In this document: piece after piece, positions 43,371-53,354 of the stretch
Layout of the letters: the number at the start of each line of letters is the position of its first letter
How positions within the stretch are numbered: position 1 is the stretch's first letter
Origin: Comamonadaceae bacterium
GTDB taxonomy: Bacteria; Pseudomonadota; Gammaproteobacteria; Burkholderiales; Burkholderiaceae_C
Assembly (NCBI GenBank): GCA_027488115.1
Contig: JAIYCG010000014.1
Coordinates: 1-64,000, forward strand
Length of the DNA: 64,000 bases
Direction: 5' to 3'
Position numbers and translations under genes: made by a program
The notes under the pieces: model-generated
The model's database searches: none
What the model was told of the DNA's origin: nothing
What the model saw: only the letters and a program-made list of their open reading frames with translations

Positions 43371-44363
43371 TCAGGCTGCTGCGCGATTGAGCCTATCTCG
43401 CACACCTTCCCACTCGGGGGTTTCGGGGGGTGTCTCAATCCAAATGGTTCGAACACCTCGCGCATCAAAATTGCGCAACACATTGAACAAGTCATGCGCA
43501 GCTTGCGTTGCGTTGGAGGGCATGGCGCGCCAAATCAAGCCAGCACCCATGCTTTCGTGAGAAGGTTTTTGGACAGACCACAATGCCAAGTTTTGGGTAT
43601 GCGGCCCTAAGGCTAACAGCGCCTTTTGCCACTCAGCAGAACTCATCAAGCGAACTTTGGCTGTGGGCGCGTAATGGGATTCCAAGGTGCCCGAGGCTCG
43701 AGGAGCTTGTGTGTGAAGTGCTTCTGGACTGACCAGTTTCAAGCCGCATCCTTGCTCGATTTGAGTGCGACTGATTTGCCCTGGTCGAAGCAGCACTGGG
43801 ACCCCGCGGGTGCAATCGACAATGGTGGACTCAATGCCAACCTCGCATTCGCCCCCATCCAAAATTAAAAGTTCAGGTCCAAATTCAGTTTGCACATGCG
43901 CAGCGCTGGTAGGGCTCACACGGCCAAACAAATTGGCACTGGGCGCCGCCACACCCCAGACACCTTTTGCGGCGCAAGCCTTCAGGACTTCAAGGGCTAG
44001 AGGGTGAGAAGGGCAACGCAGGCCGACAGAATTTTGTCCGCCCGCTGCAGCTGCGGCCATTTCTTCCCGACGTGGCAAGATCAGCGTAAGCGGACCCGGC
44101 CAAAATTGCGACATCAGTTTTTGCGCAAAGTCGGGGACTGAACTGGCAAATTGATGCACTGAACCTGCAGACGCCACATGAACAATCAAAGGGTGATTGG
44201 AAGGCCTCCCCTTGGCTTTGAAAATTTTGGCAACGGCAGTTTGGTTGCTGGCGTCGGCGGCCAAACCATAAACAGTTTCTGTTGGTAAACCCAAGAGTTC
44301 GCCTGCACACAAAGCTTCGACTGCTTGCTGCACGTGCACGGGGTTGCTGCCTGAAATGATCAT
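43371..44363 (-). CDS. Threonylcarbamoyl-AMP synthase (Sua5/YrdC type)
   Basis: This enzyme makes threonylcarbamoyl-AMP from Thr, bicarbonate and ATP for t6A tRNA modification. The YrdC domain shows GELLGLPTETVYGLAADA, KIFKAKGRPSNHPLIVH and SPTSAAHV. At 330 residues it is the long Sua5 form, with the C-terminal Sua5 domain after a linker (SGTLESHYAPTAKV). It works with TsaB (encoded at 37262-38071) and TsaD. Confidence 0.93.
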   Translation of the reverse strand: MIISGSNPVHVQQAVEALCAGELLGLPTETVYGLAADASNQTAVAKIFKAKGRPSNHPLIVHVASAGSVHQFASSVPDFAQKLMSQFWPGPLTLILPRREEMAAAAAGGQNSVGLRCPSHPLALEVLKACAAKGVWGVAAPSANLFGRVSPTSAAHVQTEFGPELLILDGGECEVGIESTIVDCTRGVPVLLRPGQISRTQIEQGCGLKLVSPEALHTQAPRASGTLESHYAPTAKVRLMSSAEWQKALLALGPHTQNLALWSVQKPSHESMGAGLIWRAMPSNATQAAHDLFNVLRNFDARGVRTIWIETPPETPEWEGVRDRLNRAAA

Positions 44364-44429
44364 GGACTGATGGGTCAGATAGAGGTGATGTCGAAGTGCG
44401 GTTGGGGTGCGATGTGTTTGGCGTGCAAC

Positions 44430-45647
44430 TTAAAAAGCTTCAATGCCCAAAATAGCCGCTGCCTTCAAAGCTACTTTGCGGACCTCTTCCGATGTTGCGC
44501 CGGTCACATTCAGGTGACCCATCTTGCGTGCCTTGCGCGCTTCAGTTTTGCCATACAAATGCAAGTGGGTGCCAGGCAATGCCAAAACAGCAGCCCAATC
44601 CGGCAAACGCACCGCGCCCTGTGAATCAAACCAGACATCGCCCATTAAGTTGAGCATGACGGCAGCGCTGTGCTGTCTGGGTTGCGTCAAAGGCAAACCT
44701 GCCAATGTCCGAACTTGTAAATCGAATTGCGATTGGTCGCAAGCGTCTAGCGTGTAATGCCCACTGTTGTGCGGACGCGGCGCCATCTCATTGACCACCA
44801 TGCTGCCATCTTGAAGTACAAAAAATTCAATGCACAAAACGCCTACATAATCGACGCCTTCTGCAATGGAACGTGCAGCAGCTACGGCTTGCTGCTGCAA
44901 AGCTTGAGGCAAATGACCCTCATACACTTCAGTGACTGCCAAGATCCCTTCGCGGTGCAAATTGCGCTGAACCGGAAAATTCACCATGTGCCCATCGCGG
45001 CCTCGGGCCAGGATGACAGAGCACTCCAAGTCCAATGGCAACATTTTTTCCAAAACACAAGGGACTTGCTGCAACGCTTGCCATGCATCGCGCAAAGCCG
45101 TTTCATCTTTCACACGGACTTGGCCTTTGCCGTCGTAACCCATGCGCGCAGTTTTCAAAATGCCGGGCAGCAAGTTTTGATTCAAGGCCACTGTCAATTG
45201 GTCTTTCGTCTCAATCACAGCATAAGGGGCACAAGGGACGCCGCATTTCACGAAGTGCGCTTTTTCTGCAGCACGGTCTTGTGCAATGGCCACCGCATCG
45301 GCGCCGGGAGACACAGGCCTGAGCTTGGCCAATTCAAGCAGAGCTTGAGCAGGCACATTTTCAAACTCAGTGGTAATGGCAGCACTGCACGCTGCCAATT
45401 CTTTCAAGCCACTTGAATCGGTGTAATCTGTTTGAATGTGGCGATGGCTGACACGGCCTGCCGGGCTTTGAGCATCGGGGTCAAGCACCGCTGTGAAATA
45501 ACCCATGGTTTGGGCTGCATGAACAAACATGCGCCCCAATTGGCCACCGCCCATCACACCCAATGTGAGAGGTTCAGCAGTAGAGGAAAGGCCATTGCTT
45601 GAACTACCTCCTGGCAACAAAGCTACAGACTGTGTCATGCCACTCAT
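44430..45647 (-). CDS. purK: N5-carboxyaminoimidazole ribonucleotide synthase
   Basis: PurK converts AIR, bicarbonate and ATP to N5-CAIR in purine synthesis. The ATP-grasp protein has 405 residues with [18 protein letters not shown] at the N-terminus, GYDGKGQ in the ATP-binding loop and [19 protein letters not shown] near the active site. The start overlaps the purE stop by four bases. About 27 Ser/Gly-rich residues precede the Rossmann start. Confidence 0.96.
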   Translation of the reverse strand: MSGMTQSVALLPGGSSSNGLSSTAEPLTLGVMGGGQLGRMFVHAAQTMGYFTAVLDPDAQSPAGRVSHRHIQTDYTDSSGLKELAACSAAITTEFENVPAQALLELAKLRPVSPGADAVAIAQDRAAEKAHFVKCGVPCAPYAVIETKDQLTVALNQNLLPGILKTARMGYDGKGQVRVKDETALRDAWQALQQVPCVLEKMLPLDLECSVILARGRDGHMVNFPVQRNLHREGILAVTEVYEGHLPQALQQQAVAAARSIAEGVDYVGVLCIEFFVLQDGSMVVNEMAPRPHNSGHYTLDACDQSQFDLQVRTLAGLPLTQPRQHSAAVMLNLMGDVWFDSQGAVRLPDWAAVLALPGTHLHLYGKTEARKARKMGHLNVTGATSEEVRKVALKAAAILGIEAF

Positions 45648-46162
45648 GCACCACCTACAGGGGGCAGGGTCATGGCTTGCGCCGCAGCCGTTTGATCTTT
45701 TCTGAATTGTTCCAGTTTGGCCTGCAATGGCGCATCGTTTTGAGCCAGCATGGCCACCGCAAACAATGCGGCATTGGCCGCCCCTGCCGCACCAATGGCA
45801 AAGGTGGCCACTGGAATGCCTTTGGGCATTTGCACGATGCTGTGCAAGGAATCAACCCCTTGCAAATGTTTGCTGGACACAGGCACGCCCAACACCGGTA
45901 CCACTGTTTTAGCCGCTAACATACCAGGCAAGTGCGCTGCACCCCCTGCGCCAGCAATGATGGCCATCAACCCACGTTCAAGGGCCGTTTCGGCATATCT
46001 GAACATTTCATCGGGCATTCTGTGGGCTGAAACCACTTGAGCCTCGTGATCGATGCCAAACTGTTGGAGAATCTGGACTGCGTGCTGCATCGTGTCCCAG
46101 TCAGAGCTGGATCCCATGACCACGCCAATGCGTGTTTTGGCTTTGGATGCTGTGTTTGGCAT
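45644..46162 (-). CDS. purE: N5-carboxyaminoimidazole ribonucleotide mutase
   Basis: PurE converts N5-CAIR to CAIR. The 172-residue class I protein shows [22 protein letters not shown] and [14 protein letters not shown], the phosphate- and base-binding loops. It is translated just before purK with an ATGA overlap, so the two steps are coupled. The divergent gene is cnoX, with an inverted repeat between them. Confidence 0.97.
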   Translation of the reverse strand: MPNTASKAKTRIGVVMGSSSDWDTMQHAVQILQQFGIDHEAQVVSAHRMPDEMFRYAETALERGLMAIIAGAGGAAHLPGMLAAKTVVPVLGVPVSSKHLQGVDSLHSIVQMPKGIPVATFAIGAAGAANAALFAVAMLAQNDAPLQAKLEQFRKDQTAAAQAMTLPPVGGA

Positions 46163-46213
46163 GTTTGGCTTTGCTCAAGCGTCTAGACGCAGTAGGTAAG
46201 ATGGAAAAACTGT

Positions 46214-46234
46214 TTCGGCTGAATTTCAGCCGAA
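46214..46234. promoter_or_regulatory. Inverted repeat between purE and cnoX
   Basis: TTCGGCTGA (46214-46222) and TCAGCCGAA (46226-46234) are perfect 9-bp arms with a 3-base centre. It is in the 111-bp divergent region, 40 bp upstream of the cnoX start. It could be a regulator site or a leader hairpin. No T-run follows, so termination is unlikely. Confidence 0.5.
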
Positions 46235-46273
46235 TCCTTGAATTTTAAGGTTTAGGCCATAGGTCTGGTAAAT

Positions 46274-47230
46274 ATGATTGATGTCACCGTAGAAACATTT
46301 GAAGCTGAGGTCATTGCGGCCTCCATGACCACCCCCGTTTTGGTCGATTTTTGGGCGCCCTGGTGCGGTCCTTGCAAAACTTTAGGCCCCCTCTTGGAAA
46401 AGGTAGAAATCGCCTATGGCGGGCGCTTCAAGTTGGTCAAAATTGACTCTGACCAAGAGCAACAATTGGCTGCTGCCTTTGGCATCCGCTCCATTCCCAC
46501 TTGCGTCTTGCTCAAAAACGGTCAACCTGTAGATGGCTTTATGGGCGCTGTGCCAGAAGGCAAATTGCGCGAATTCCTCGACAAACACGTACCCGGTGAA
46601 AACGAAGTTTTGGCTGAAGCTGAAGTGCAAGAGGCTGAAGCCTTGTTGGAATCAGGCGACCTAGAGACGGCTCAAGCCAAACTGATGCAAGCGCTTGAAG
46701 CCAACCCCGACAATGACGATGCGCGCTTTGACTTGGTCAAACTGCTCATCAGCATGGGCCAGCTCCAAACAGCTTCCACTGTGCTGAGCCCCTGCCTGTC
46801 TCAAATTCCGCTCAAGTTGCGCTTTGAAGCCTTGAAACAGTGGCTCGATGCTTTGGCATTTGTCACCACCGATCCGATGGGCCAATGGCCTTTGGAAAAG
46901 TTTGACGAACTCATTGCTGTCAACAAACGTGACTTCGACACTCGCTATGCCAAAGCCCGAGTGCTGTTGGCCAGCGACGATTGGACAGGCGCCATGGACG
47001 AGCTTTTAGAAATTATCATGCGCGACAAAAAGTGGAGTGACGAAGCTGCGCGCAAAACCATGGTGGGATTGTTGGAGTTGCTCACGCCGGTAGCGCCTAA
47101 AGGCGGCGCCGAACACACGGGCAAAACAGCTGGCGGTATTGAACTCATGGGTCAAAGTGCCATTCAAGAAGACCCGCAAGCGGCCATGGTGTCGAGCTAT
47201 CGGCGCAAGCTCAGCATGATGCTGAACTGA
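46274..47230 (+). CDS. cnoX: Thioredoxin-TPR co-chaperone CnoX (YbbN)
   Basis: The 318-residue protein has an N-terminal thioredoxin domain with WCGPCK and a C-terminal tetratricopeptide region, the layout of CnoX/YbbN. These proteins hold unfolding substrates under oxidative stress and pass them to GroEL or DnaK. The active-site CGPC is complete, whereas E. coli has SxxC, so it may also act as an oxidoreductase. Confidence 0.92.
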   Translation: MIDVTVETFEAEVIAASMTTPVLVDFWAPWCGPCKTLGPLLEKVEIAYGGRFKLVKIDSDQEQQLAAAFGIRSIPTCVLLKNGQPVDGFMGAVPEGKLREFLDKHVPGENEVLAEAEVQEAEALLESGDLETAQAKLMQALEANPDNDDARFDLVKLLISMGQLQTASTVLSPCLSQIPLKLRFEALKQWLDALAFVTTDPMGQWPLEKFDELIAVNKRDFDTRYAKARVLLASDDWTGAMDELLEIIMRDKKWSDEAARKTMVGLLELLTPVAPKGGAEHTGKTAGGIELMGQSAIQEDPQAAMVSSYRRKLSMMLN

Positions 47231-47274
47231 TGCGCACGGCGTGTTAAGTTCATCAACACTTGGTGCTGACTTGA

Positions 47275-47811
47275 TTATCTGGTGGCGCCCGCCTGCGCCT
47301 CAATCAGGCTGTGCATGCTGCGAAGCATGCCGGCCATCATCAAAGCCTCTCCCACCACAAACATAGGCCCCACTAAAAGACCCACCACATCGTCTACAAA
47401 GGCCGGTTTGCGGCCTTCAAAGATGTGGCCGACGAACTGAATGATCCAACCCATCACAAACACAATCAGGCCAGGTAACCAAGCAGCGTCGTAAAGCGCA
47501 TTCATGCCCCAGCCCATTGCCGCATCGGGCGTATGAGCGAATGCAATCAGAGCCCCATTCACCAAGCTGGTGGCGAGCCCAAGCAACAAGTTGCCTCGTG
47601 AAAGGTACCAAAGACTTGAAAGCACCCAAAGCAAGCCCGCCAAGGTGACCGTTTGGCCTGCAATGTCGAAAGATACCAAGGACAGCAACATGCCAATGGA
47701 CAAGACGATCAGGGGGATACCCACCAAGTGCGTAACGATGTTGCGACGGTCGCGATGGTAGTGCGCGTACTGCACCATCAGCTCAGACGCTGAGCGAAAC
47801 AAACTGATCAT
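47275..47811 (-). CDS. Mpo1-like (DUF962) membrane protein
   Basis: The 178-residue protein starts with YAHYHRDRRNIVTHLVGIPL and has QFVGHIFEGRKPAFVDD near the end. These His-rich motifs define the Mpo1 family, whose yeast member is an iron dioxygenase that oxidises 2-hydroxy fatty acids. Four or five hydrophobic helices are present. The bacterial role is not established. ATG 47811 is preferred to the in-frame start at 47844. Confidence 0.82.
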   Translation of the reverse strand: MISLFRSASELMVQYAHYHRDRRNIVTHLVGIPLIVLSIGMLLSLVSFDIAGQTVTLAGLLWVLSSLWYLSRGNLLLGLATSLVNGALIAFAHTPDAAMGWGMNALYDAAWLPGLIVFVMGWIIQFVGHIFEGRKPAFVDDVVGLLVGPMFVVGEALMMAGMLRSMHSLIEAQAGATR

Positions 47812-47845
47812 GAAAAGCTTCTCCCAGATTAGAAGCAAAGCCAAA

Positions 47846-48760
47846 TTAACGCGTTAAACGCAGCAGTGCTTCTTCGTATTTTGCCGAGGTCTTCTCAATC
47901 ACTTCACGGGGTAAACGAGGAGCGGGAGGCGTTTTATCCCAAGGCTTGCCGTTGACCAAGGTGCTTTCAAGCCAATCACGCAGAAATTGCTTGTCGTAGC
48001 TGGGTGGATTCACACCTTCTACATAGCTTTCAGCCGGCCAGTAGCGGGAAGAATCGGGCGTGAGCACCTCGTCCATCAACACCAGGGTGCCATCGGCATC
48101 GAGTCCAAATTCAAATTTGGTGTCGGCAATGATGATGCCTTTTTCGGCTGCAATGGCACTGGCTGCTTTGTAGAGGGCAATGCTGATGTCTTTGATGCGC
48201 GTGGCCAAGTCAAGGCCAATCATGTCCACTGTTTTTTCAAACGTGATGTTTTCATCGTGCTCGCCCACGGCGGCTTTGGCGGCGGGTGTGTAAATGGGCT
48301 CTGGCAATTTGCTAGCGTTCTTCAAACCTGCAGGCAACTTCACACCACACACGGCTTGAGATTCTTGGTATTCCTTCCAACCGCTGCCAGCCAAGTAACC
48401 TCGCACCACGGCCTCCACAGGCAGAGGTTTCAAACGCTTCACCAACATAGAGCGACCTTGAACTTGCGATACTTCTGCCCCACTCACAGCACTTTCAGGC
48501 GCATCGCCTGTCAAGTGAATAGGGCAGAGGTTCAAGCCCTTGGGGCCGAGTTTGTCAAACCAATACAAAGCCATTTGTGTGAGCAACACGCCTTTGCCTG
48601 GAATGGGCTCGCCCATGATGACATCAAAGGCACTGATGCGGTCGGAGGCCACCATCAGAATGCGATCGGTGCCTACCGCATAGTTGTCTCTGACTTTGCC
48701 ACGCGCGAGCAAGGTGAGAGAAGTGAGCGCGGAAGTGTGCAATGCAGAAACGGTCTTCAT
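47846..48760 (-). CDS. purC: SAICAR synthase
   Basis: PurC joins aspartate to CAIR, the step after PurE. The 304-residue protein has [38 protein letters not shown] and [14 protein letters not shown], and is the longer form similar to fungal and Burkholderiales enzymes. It lies 24 bp after the fba stop on the same strand. Confidence 0.97.
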   Translation of the reverse strand: MKTVSALHTSALTSLTLLARGKVRDNYAVGTDRILMVASDRISAFDVIMGEPIPGKGVLLTQMALYWFDKLGPKGLNLCPIHLTGDAPESAVSGAEVSQVQGRSMLVKRLKPLPVEAVVRGYLAGSGWKEYQESQAVCGVKLPAGLKNASKLPEPIYTPAAKAAVGEHDENITFEKTVDMIGLDLATRIKDISIALYKAASAIAAEKGIIIADTKFEFGLDADGTLVLMDEVLTPDSSRYWPAESYVEGVNPPSYDKQFLRDWLESTLVNGKPWDKTPPAPRLPREVIEKTSAKYEEALLRLTR

Positions 48761-48784
48761 AGTCCCTGCATTATCGAGCCAATT

Positions 48785-49849
48785 TCAGTGAACAACTTGC
48801 GCCAATTCGCCTTTTGCGTATTGCGCTGCGACCACTTGCAAGCTGTGCCCTTTGATTTTGGACGCCTGTCCAACGCAACCAAACTCGATGTAGCGTTGTT
48901 TGCAAATTTGCTTAGCGGCTTCACGTGCAGGCTTGAGCCATTCGCGAGGATCAAACTTCTCGGGGTTTTGCACCATGAACTTGCGCACTGCGGCTGTCAT
49001 GGCCAAGCGAATGTCGGTATCGATGTTGATCTTGCGCACACCAAACTGAATGGCCTTTTGAATTTCTTCGACCGGCACGCCATAGGTTTCTTTCATGTTG
49101 CCACCATATTCACGAATGATGGCCAACAAATCTTGTGGCACGCTGGAAGAGCCGTGCATCACCAAGTGGGTGTTGGGAATGCGTTTGTGAATGGCTTGGA
49201 TGCGGTCAATGGCCAAAATGTCGCCCGTGGGCTTGCGCGTGAATTTGTAAGCGCCGTGGCTGGTACCAATGGCAATGGCCAAGGCATCAAGCTGTGTGCG
49301 CTTGACAAAATCGGCGGCTTGTTCAGGGTCGGTCAAGAGCTGTTCGTGTGTCATGACGGCATCGGTGCCGTGACCATCTTCTTTGTCGCCTTGCATGGTT
49401 TCCAAGGAGCCTAAGCAGCCCAACTCACCTTCAACCGTAATGCCCAACTTGTGCGCCATGGCCACCACTTTTTGCGTCACTTCGAGGTTGTAGTCATAGC
49501 TGGCAATGGTTTTGCCATCGGCCTCCAAGCTGCCGTCCATCATGACGGAGCTGAAACCCAAATTGATAGCGCCTTGACACACGTCAGGGCTTTGGCCGTG
49601 GTCTTGGTGCATCACCACAGGAATATCAGGGTAGGACTCGACGGCTGCTTGAATCAGGAGCTTCAAAAAGCCTTCACCCGCATATTTGCGAGCGCCAGCA
49701 GAAGCTTGCATGATCACAGGCGCACCCGTTTCTTTGGCAGCCTCCATGATGGCCTGGACTTGCTCCAGATTGTTGACGTTGAAAGCAGGAATGCCGTAGC
49801 CATTGGCGGCAGCATGGTCCAGCAACTCACGCATTGATACGAGTGCCAT
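48785..49849 (-). CDS. fba: Class II fructose-1,6-bisphosphate aldolase
   Basis: This zinc-dependent aldolase acts in glycolysis, gluconeogenesis and, in phototrophs with RuBisCO, the Calvin cycle. From ATG 49849 it has 354 residues with [12 protein letters not shown], the zinc-binding [15 protein letters not shown] and [10 protein letters not shown]. The in-frame start at 49900 is less likely. It belongs to the CbbA-like subclass common in Burkholderiales. The upstream region is shared with a PAP2 gene. Confidence 0.95.
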   Translation of the reverse strand: MALVSMRELLDHAAANGYGIPAFNVNNLEQVQAIMEAAKETGAPVIMQASAGARKYAGEGFLKLLIQAAVESYPDIPVVMHQDHGQSPDVCQGAINLGFSSVMMDGSLEADGKTIASYDYNLEVTQKVVAMAHKLGITVEGELGCLGSLETMQGDKEDGHGTDAVMTHEQLLTDPEQAADFVKRTQLDALAIAIGTSHGAYKFTRKPTGDILAIDRIQAIHKRIPNTHLVMHGSSSVPQDLLAIIREYGGNMKETYGVPVEEIQKAIQFGVRKINIDTDIRLAMTAAVRKFMVQNPEKFDPREWLKPAREAAKQICKQRYIEFGCVGQASKIKGHSLQVVAAQYAKGELAQVVH

Positions 49850-49933
49850 ATTGAAAAGTCCCAGATTGAATGAATATTTCCCAAGCCAACTTGTCGCCAT
49901 CCATTCTCAAGCACTGAGGTTTGAAAAAAGACA

Positions 49934-49953
49934 TGTAACTGGCTTGTAACTGG
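49934..49953. repeat. Direct repeat TGTAACTGG x2
   Basis: TGTAACTGG occurs at 49934-49942 and 49945-49953, with an 11-bp period. It lies between the fba and PAP2 starts, 85 bp from fba. Such tandem hexamer-like repeats are typical of OmpR/PhoB-type response regulator sites, but the exact Pho-box sequence is not matched. Confidence 0.45.
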
Positions 49954-50019
49954 GCATGATTTTAACAAGCGTCTGTGAAAATTCTGAGTTTATTGGCCAG
50001 TCCGACTATGATTTAAGTG

Positions 50020-50733
50020 ATGTTCGCAAACCTTCCCCCAATGCAAGACCACCAATCAGCGCCAACTTGGCGAGTTCCCGCCGCCATCAGCCTCGGTTTG
50101 ATGTTGCTCTTATTGGCGTGGGACTTTTCGGGTGGAGACATGAAGATGGCCGCGCTCTGGGGTGACAGTGCAGGTTTTGCTTTGCGCCAGCATTGGTGGA
50201 TGGTCAAGGTGATGCATGAAGGCGCTCGAACATTGGGATGGCTCTTCTTGTTGGGGCTGCTGGTCGGCATTTGGCGGCCTTGGGGCACCCTCCGGTCCTT
50301 GGCTAGCGCAGAGCGAGCCGCCCTTTTTGTGAGTGTTGTGTGTGCTTTGCTGTCTGTCACGTTGCTCAAAGGGTTCAGCCAAACCAGCTGCCCTTGGGAC
50401 TTGCAAGTCTTTGGGGGGCAAGTTCCTTACGTATCACATTGGAATATTTGGGTTCGCGATGGTGGCGTGGGTCATTGCTTTCCTGCCGGTCACGCATCAA
50501 CAGGCTTTGCCTTTATGGCGAGCTATTTTGGTTTGAAGCAAAACAGGCCAAGCGCTGCGACCAAATGGTTGCTATGCGCCTTGGTCATTGGCTTTGTCCT
50601 GGGCATTTCACAACAAATGCGGGGCGCTCATTTCATGAGCCATACGCTTTGGACCGCCTGGCTTTGCTGGACCGTGGGTTGGCTGAGCCACGCTTTGTTT
50701 CATCGTTTTTTCAATCCCTTGCGCACCATTTAA
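50020..50733 (+). CDS. PAP2-family membrane phosphatase
   Basis: The 237-residue protein has six hydrophobic segments and the three PAP2 motifs in the form KGFSQTSCPWD, FPAGHASTGF and MRGAHFMSHTLWTAW. The family removes phosphate from lipid A, undecaprenyl diphosphate or phosphatidyl lipids at the membrane. Motif 3 (GAHFMSHTLW) resembles LpxE/PgpB-like members. GTG 50017, ATG 50020 and ATG 50041 are possible starts; none has a strong ribosome binding site. Confidence 0.85.
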   Translation: MFANLPPMQDHQSAPTWRVPAAISLGLMLLLLAWDFSGGDMKMAALWGDSAGFALRQHWWMVKVMHEGARTLGWLFLLGLLVGIWRPWGTLRSLASAERAALFVSVVCALLSVTLLKGFSQTSCPWDLQVFGGQVPYVSHWNIWVRDGGVGHCFPAGHASTGFAFMASYFGLKQNRPSAATKWLLCALVIGFVLGISQQMRGAHFMSHTLWTAWLCWTVGWLSHALFHRFFNPLRTI

Positions 50734-50743
50734 AAAAATGGAA

Positions 50744-50773
50744 AGGGGTCCAAATTCAAAAATTTGTACCCCT
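50744..50773 (-). terminator. Terminator downstream of pyk
   Basis: AGGGGT, one mismatch, CAAATT (50744-50756) pairs with AATTTG, one mismatch, ACCCCT (50761-50773). Read on the minus strand, a T-run follows, so it should end pyk transcription. It lies between convergent PAP2 and pyk. Confidence 0.75.
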
Positions 50774-50805
50774 GATAGATTGGCGCTTGTTGAGGAAGTT
50801 AATCT

Positions 50806-52239
50806 TTACTCAGCACGACACAGTTTGAGCATATTGGTACCCCCTGGTGTGCCCATAGGCTCACCACAGGTTATGGCATAGATATCTCCCGTTGACACAA
50901 TGTTGCGCTTCTTCAAATGCATTTCGGCTTGCGACAAGGCTGTGTCGAGGTCTGTGCTGGTGTCCATCAACAAGGGGCGAACATTGCGGTACAAAGCCAT
51001 TTTTCTTTGCGAGCTGACCTTGGTGGTTAAAGCATAAATTGGAATTTTGACGCGATGGCGGCTCATCCACAAAGCAGTTGAGCCCGATTCGGTCAGGGCC
51101 ACAATGCCTTTGGCATTGAGATGGTGCGCCGTAAACAAGGCCCCCATGGCAATCGATTGGTCAATGCGGCTGAAGGTTTGCCCACTGAAATCGGCATCCA
51201 GTTCATACTCTTCGGCGGCCTCCGCAGCCAAACAAATTTTGGCCATTTCTACAACGGTTTCAAGCGGGTACTTGCCGGCAGCTGTTTCTGCGCTCAACAT
51301 GACGGCATCGGTGCCATCCAAAACAGCGTTGGCCACATCACTGACTTCAGCGCGCGTAGGCACTGGGTTGGTGATCATGCTCTCCATCATTTGGGTGGCC
51401 GTGATGACCACCTTGTCGTGCGCACGGGCCAATTTAATCATGCGCTTTTGCAGAGCAGGTACCACGGCATTGCCCACTTCAACGGCCAAGTCGCCCCGAG
51501 CCACCATGATGCCGTCGCTGGCCAACAAAATTTCTTCTAAGCGTGGAATGGCTTCTGCGCGCTCAATTTTGGCAATCAAGCCAGGCTTGTGGTTGTACTC
51601 GGCAGCGGCCACATTGGCCAACTGTCGGGCCATTTCCATGTCGGTGGCATTTTTGGGAAAACTCACAGCCACGTAATCGGCTTGAAAACTCATGGCCGTT
51701 TTGATGTCTTCCATGTCCTTGCCTGTGAGGGCCGGTGCAGTGAGGCCGCCACCTTGTTTGTTGATCCCTTTGTTGTTGGACAACTCACCGCCCAACTTCA
51801 CGGTGGTGTTCACTTTTTCACCTTGTACGGCGTCAACCGTCAGCACAATCAAGCCATCGTTCAACAGCAGCACATCGCCGGCCTTCACGTCGCGGGGGAG
51901 TTCTTTGTAATCAAGTCCGACCCCTGTTAAGTCGCCAGGTTCGGTGCGGGAGGCGTCAAGCACAAACTTGGCACCTGGCTCCAACATCACTTTACCCTCG
52001 ACAAACTTACCCACGCGAATTTTGGGACCTTGCAAATCGGCCATGATGGCCACCTCTCGGCCAGCCCTGGCTGCCGCCTCTCTCACCAACCGAGCTCGGT
52101 CAATGTGGTCCTGCGCTTTGCCATGACTGAAGTTCAAACGAACCACATTCACCCCTGCGCGAATCATGGCTTCGAGCAAAGCAGGATCGCTGGAGGCGGG
52201 GCCTAAGGTGGCAACAATTTTGGTAGCACGGGTTGGCAT
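50806..52239 (-). CDS. pyk: Pyruvate kinase
   Basis: Pyruvate kinase makes pyruvate and ATP from phosphoenolpyruvate. From ATG 52239 (MPTRATKIVATLGPASSD) it has 477 residues. Signature stretches are VRLNFSHG, MADLQGPKIRVG, KIERAEAIPRLEEIL, MVARGDLAVEVG and VMLSAETAAGKYP. Earlier in-frame starts add a 34-residue tail not typical of the family. Confidence 0.97.
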   Translation of the reverse strand: MPTRATKIVATLGPASSDPALLEAMIRAGVNVVRLNFSHGKAQDHIDRARLVREAAARAGREVAIMADLQGPKIRVGKFVEGKVMLEPGAKFVLDASRTEPGDLTGVGLDYKELPRDVKAGDVLLLNDGLIVLTVDAVQGEKVNTTVKLGGELSNNKGINKQGGGLTAPALTGKDMEDIKTAMSFQADYVAVSFPKNATDMEMARQLANVAAAEYNHKPGLIAKIERAEAIPRLEEILLASDGIMVARGDLAVEVGNAVVPALQKRMIKLARAHDKVVITATQMMESMITNPVPTRAEVSDVANAVLDGTDAVMLSAETAAGKYPLETVVEMAKICLAAEAAEEYELDADFSGQTFSRIDQSIAMGALFTAHHLNAKGIVALTESGSTALWMSRHRVKIPIYALTTKVSSQRKMALYRNVRPLLMDTSTDLDTALSQAEMHLKKRNIVSTGDIYAITCGEPMGTPGGTNMLKLCRAE

Positions 52240-52309
52240 TTGGAAAAGTCTCCGGTGTAATTTAATTTCAATTTTCCCACGAAATGAGTTACATCCCGAG
52301 AACAAATGA

Positions 52310-53341
52310 TCAGTTGTCGCCTTTGATGCCTGCTTTTTCAACCACGCGCGCCCAACGGCTCAATTCGTTTTTGGCCAAATCGCTCATGCGCTCAGGCTTG
52401 CCACCGGCTATGACCAAGCCTTGCTTGTTCATGGTTTCTTTGACATCGGGCAATTGCAGCAAGGCATTGATGTCGGCATTCAGTTTAGCCACCACATCAG
52501 GGGGTGTGCCCGCGGGCACAAAGACGCCATACCAAGTTTCAACCACACCGTTGGCCACGCCCAACTCTTTCAAGGTTGGCACATTGGGAAATGCTGGTGA
52601 GCGCTCTGGGCTCATTAAGGCCAACATGCGCAAAGAGCCATTTTGCAAATGCGGCGCAGCCGTTTGCAAAGCCACAATGCTGGCGTCAACATGCCCACCC
52701 ATTAGATCGGTGAGCGCACCAGAGGTTCCTTTGTAGGGCACGTGCAAAAGCTTAAGGCCCGTTTCTTGGGCTAACAATTCCATGGCCAAATGTTGCGGCG
52801 AGCCTGTTCCGGGAGACGAGTAATTCAAAACACCTGGCTGTTTTTTGGCAGACTCTTGAAAGTCTTTGAAGGTGTTCAAGGCCGACTTGCCCGATGTAGC
52901 CACACCCAGCGCACTGGTGCCCAGCAGAATAACGGGGGCAAAGGCTTGATGCGGATTGAAAGGCAGTTTGGGCATCAGTGCCGGAAACGTGCCGTGCGCA
53001 GTGGCAGTGACCAGTACCGTGAGGCCATTGGGTGCTGCTTTGGCCGCCATGCCGGTGCCAATCGAGCCACTCGCACCCGCTTTGTTGTCAGTCACAACCG
53101 ACACTTTCCATTTGTCGGCCAATTTGGGGCCGAGCAGGCGCGCCATCAAATCAGCACCGGTTCCGGTGGTAAAGGGCACCAGCAAAGTCACTGGTCCACT
53201 GGGATAAACATTGGCTGCATTGCTAGCACCCGCTGTTTGTGCGTTGGCAATGCCAAGCGAGAAGCCTGCCAAACAAAGGGCAGCAGCCATGCGCAAGCTG
53301 GCCAGACGCTTGTATGAAAAGACAAAAGAGGAGTGTGTCAT
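52310..53341 (-). CDS. Bug/TctC-type periplasmic solute-binding protein
   Basis: Bug proteins bind carboxylates and similar solutes, often for tripartite tricarboxylate transporters, and are very abundant in Burkholderiales. From ATG 53341 the protein has 343 residues with a signal peptide (cleavage near ANAQ). The mature part begins YPSGPVTLLVPFTTGTGADLMARLL and contains NKAGASGSIGTGMAA, the carboxylate-binding region. No TctA or TctB gene is in the window, so a distant membrane part must be used. It ends the accessory minus-strand run, 13 bp after the aldolase gene. Confidence 0.9.
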   Translation of the reverse strand: MTHSSFVFSYKRLASLRMAAALCLAGFSLGIANAQTAGASNAANVYPSGPVTLLVPFTTGTGADLMARLLGPKLADKWKVSVVTDNKAGASGSIGTGMAAKAAPNGLTVLVTATAHGTFPALMPKLPFNPHQAFAPVILLGTSALGVATSGKSALNTFKDFQESAKKQPGVLNYSSPGTGSPQHLAMELLAQETGLKLLHVPYKGTSGALTDLMGGHVDASIVALQTAAPHLQNGSLRMLALMSPERSPAFPNVPTLKELGVANGVVETWYGVFVPAGTPPDVVAKLNADINALLQLPDVKETMNKQGLVIAGGKPERMSDLAKNELSRWARVVEKAGIKGDN

Positions 53342-53354
53342 CGCGTGCTTCAAT

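Noticed and set aside
47987-49414. 475-codon plus-strand frame across purC and fba
   Set aside because: It runs antisense through two well-supported genes and the gap between them. The translation is rich in His, Phe and Cys without family features.
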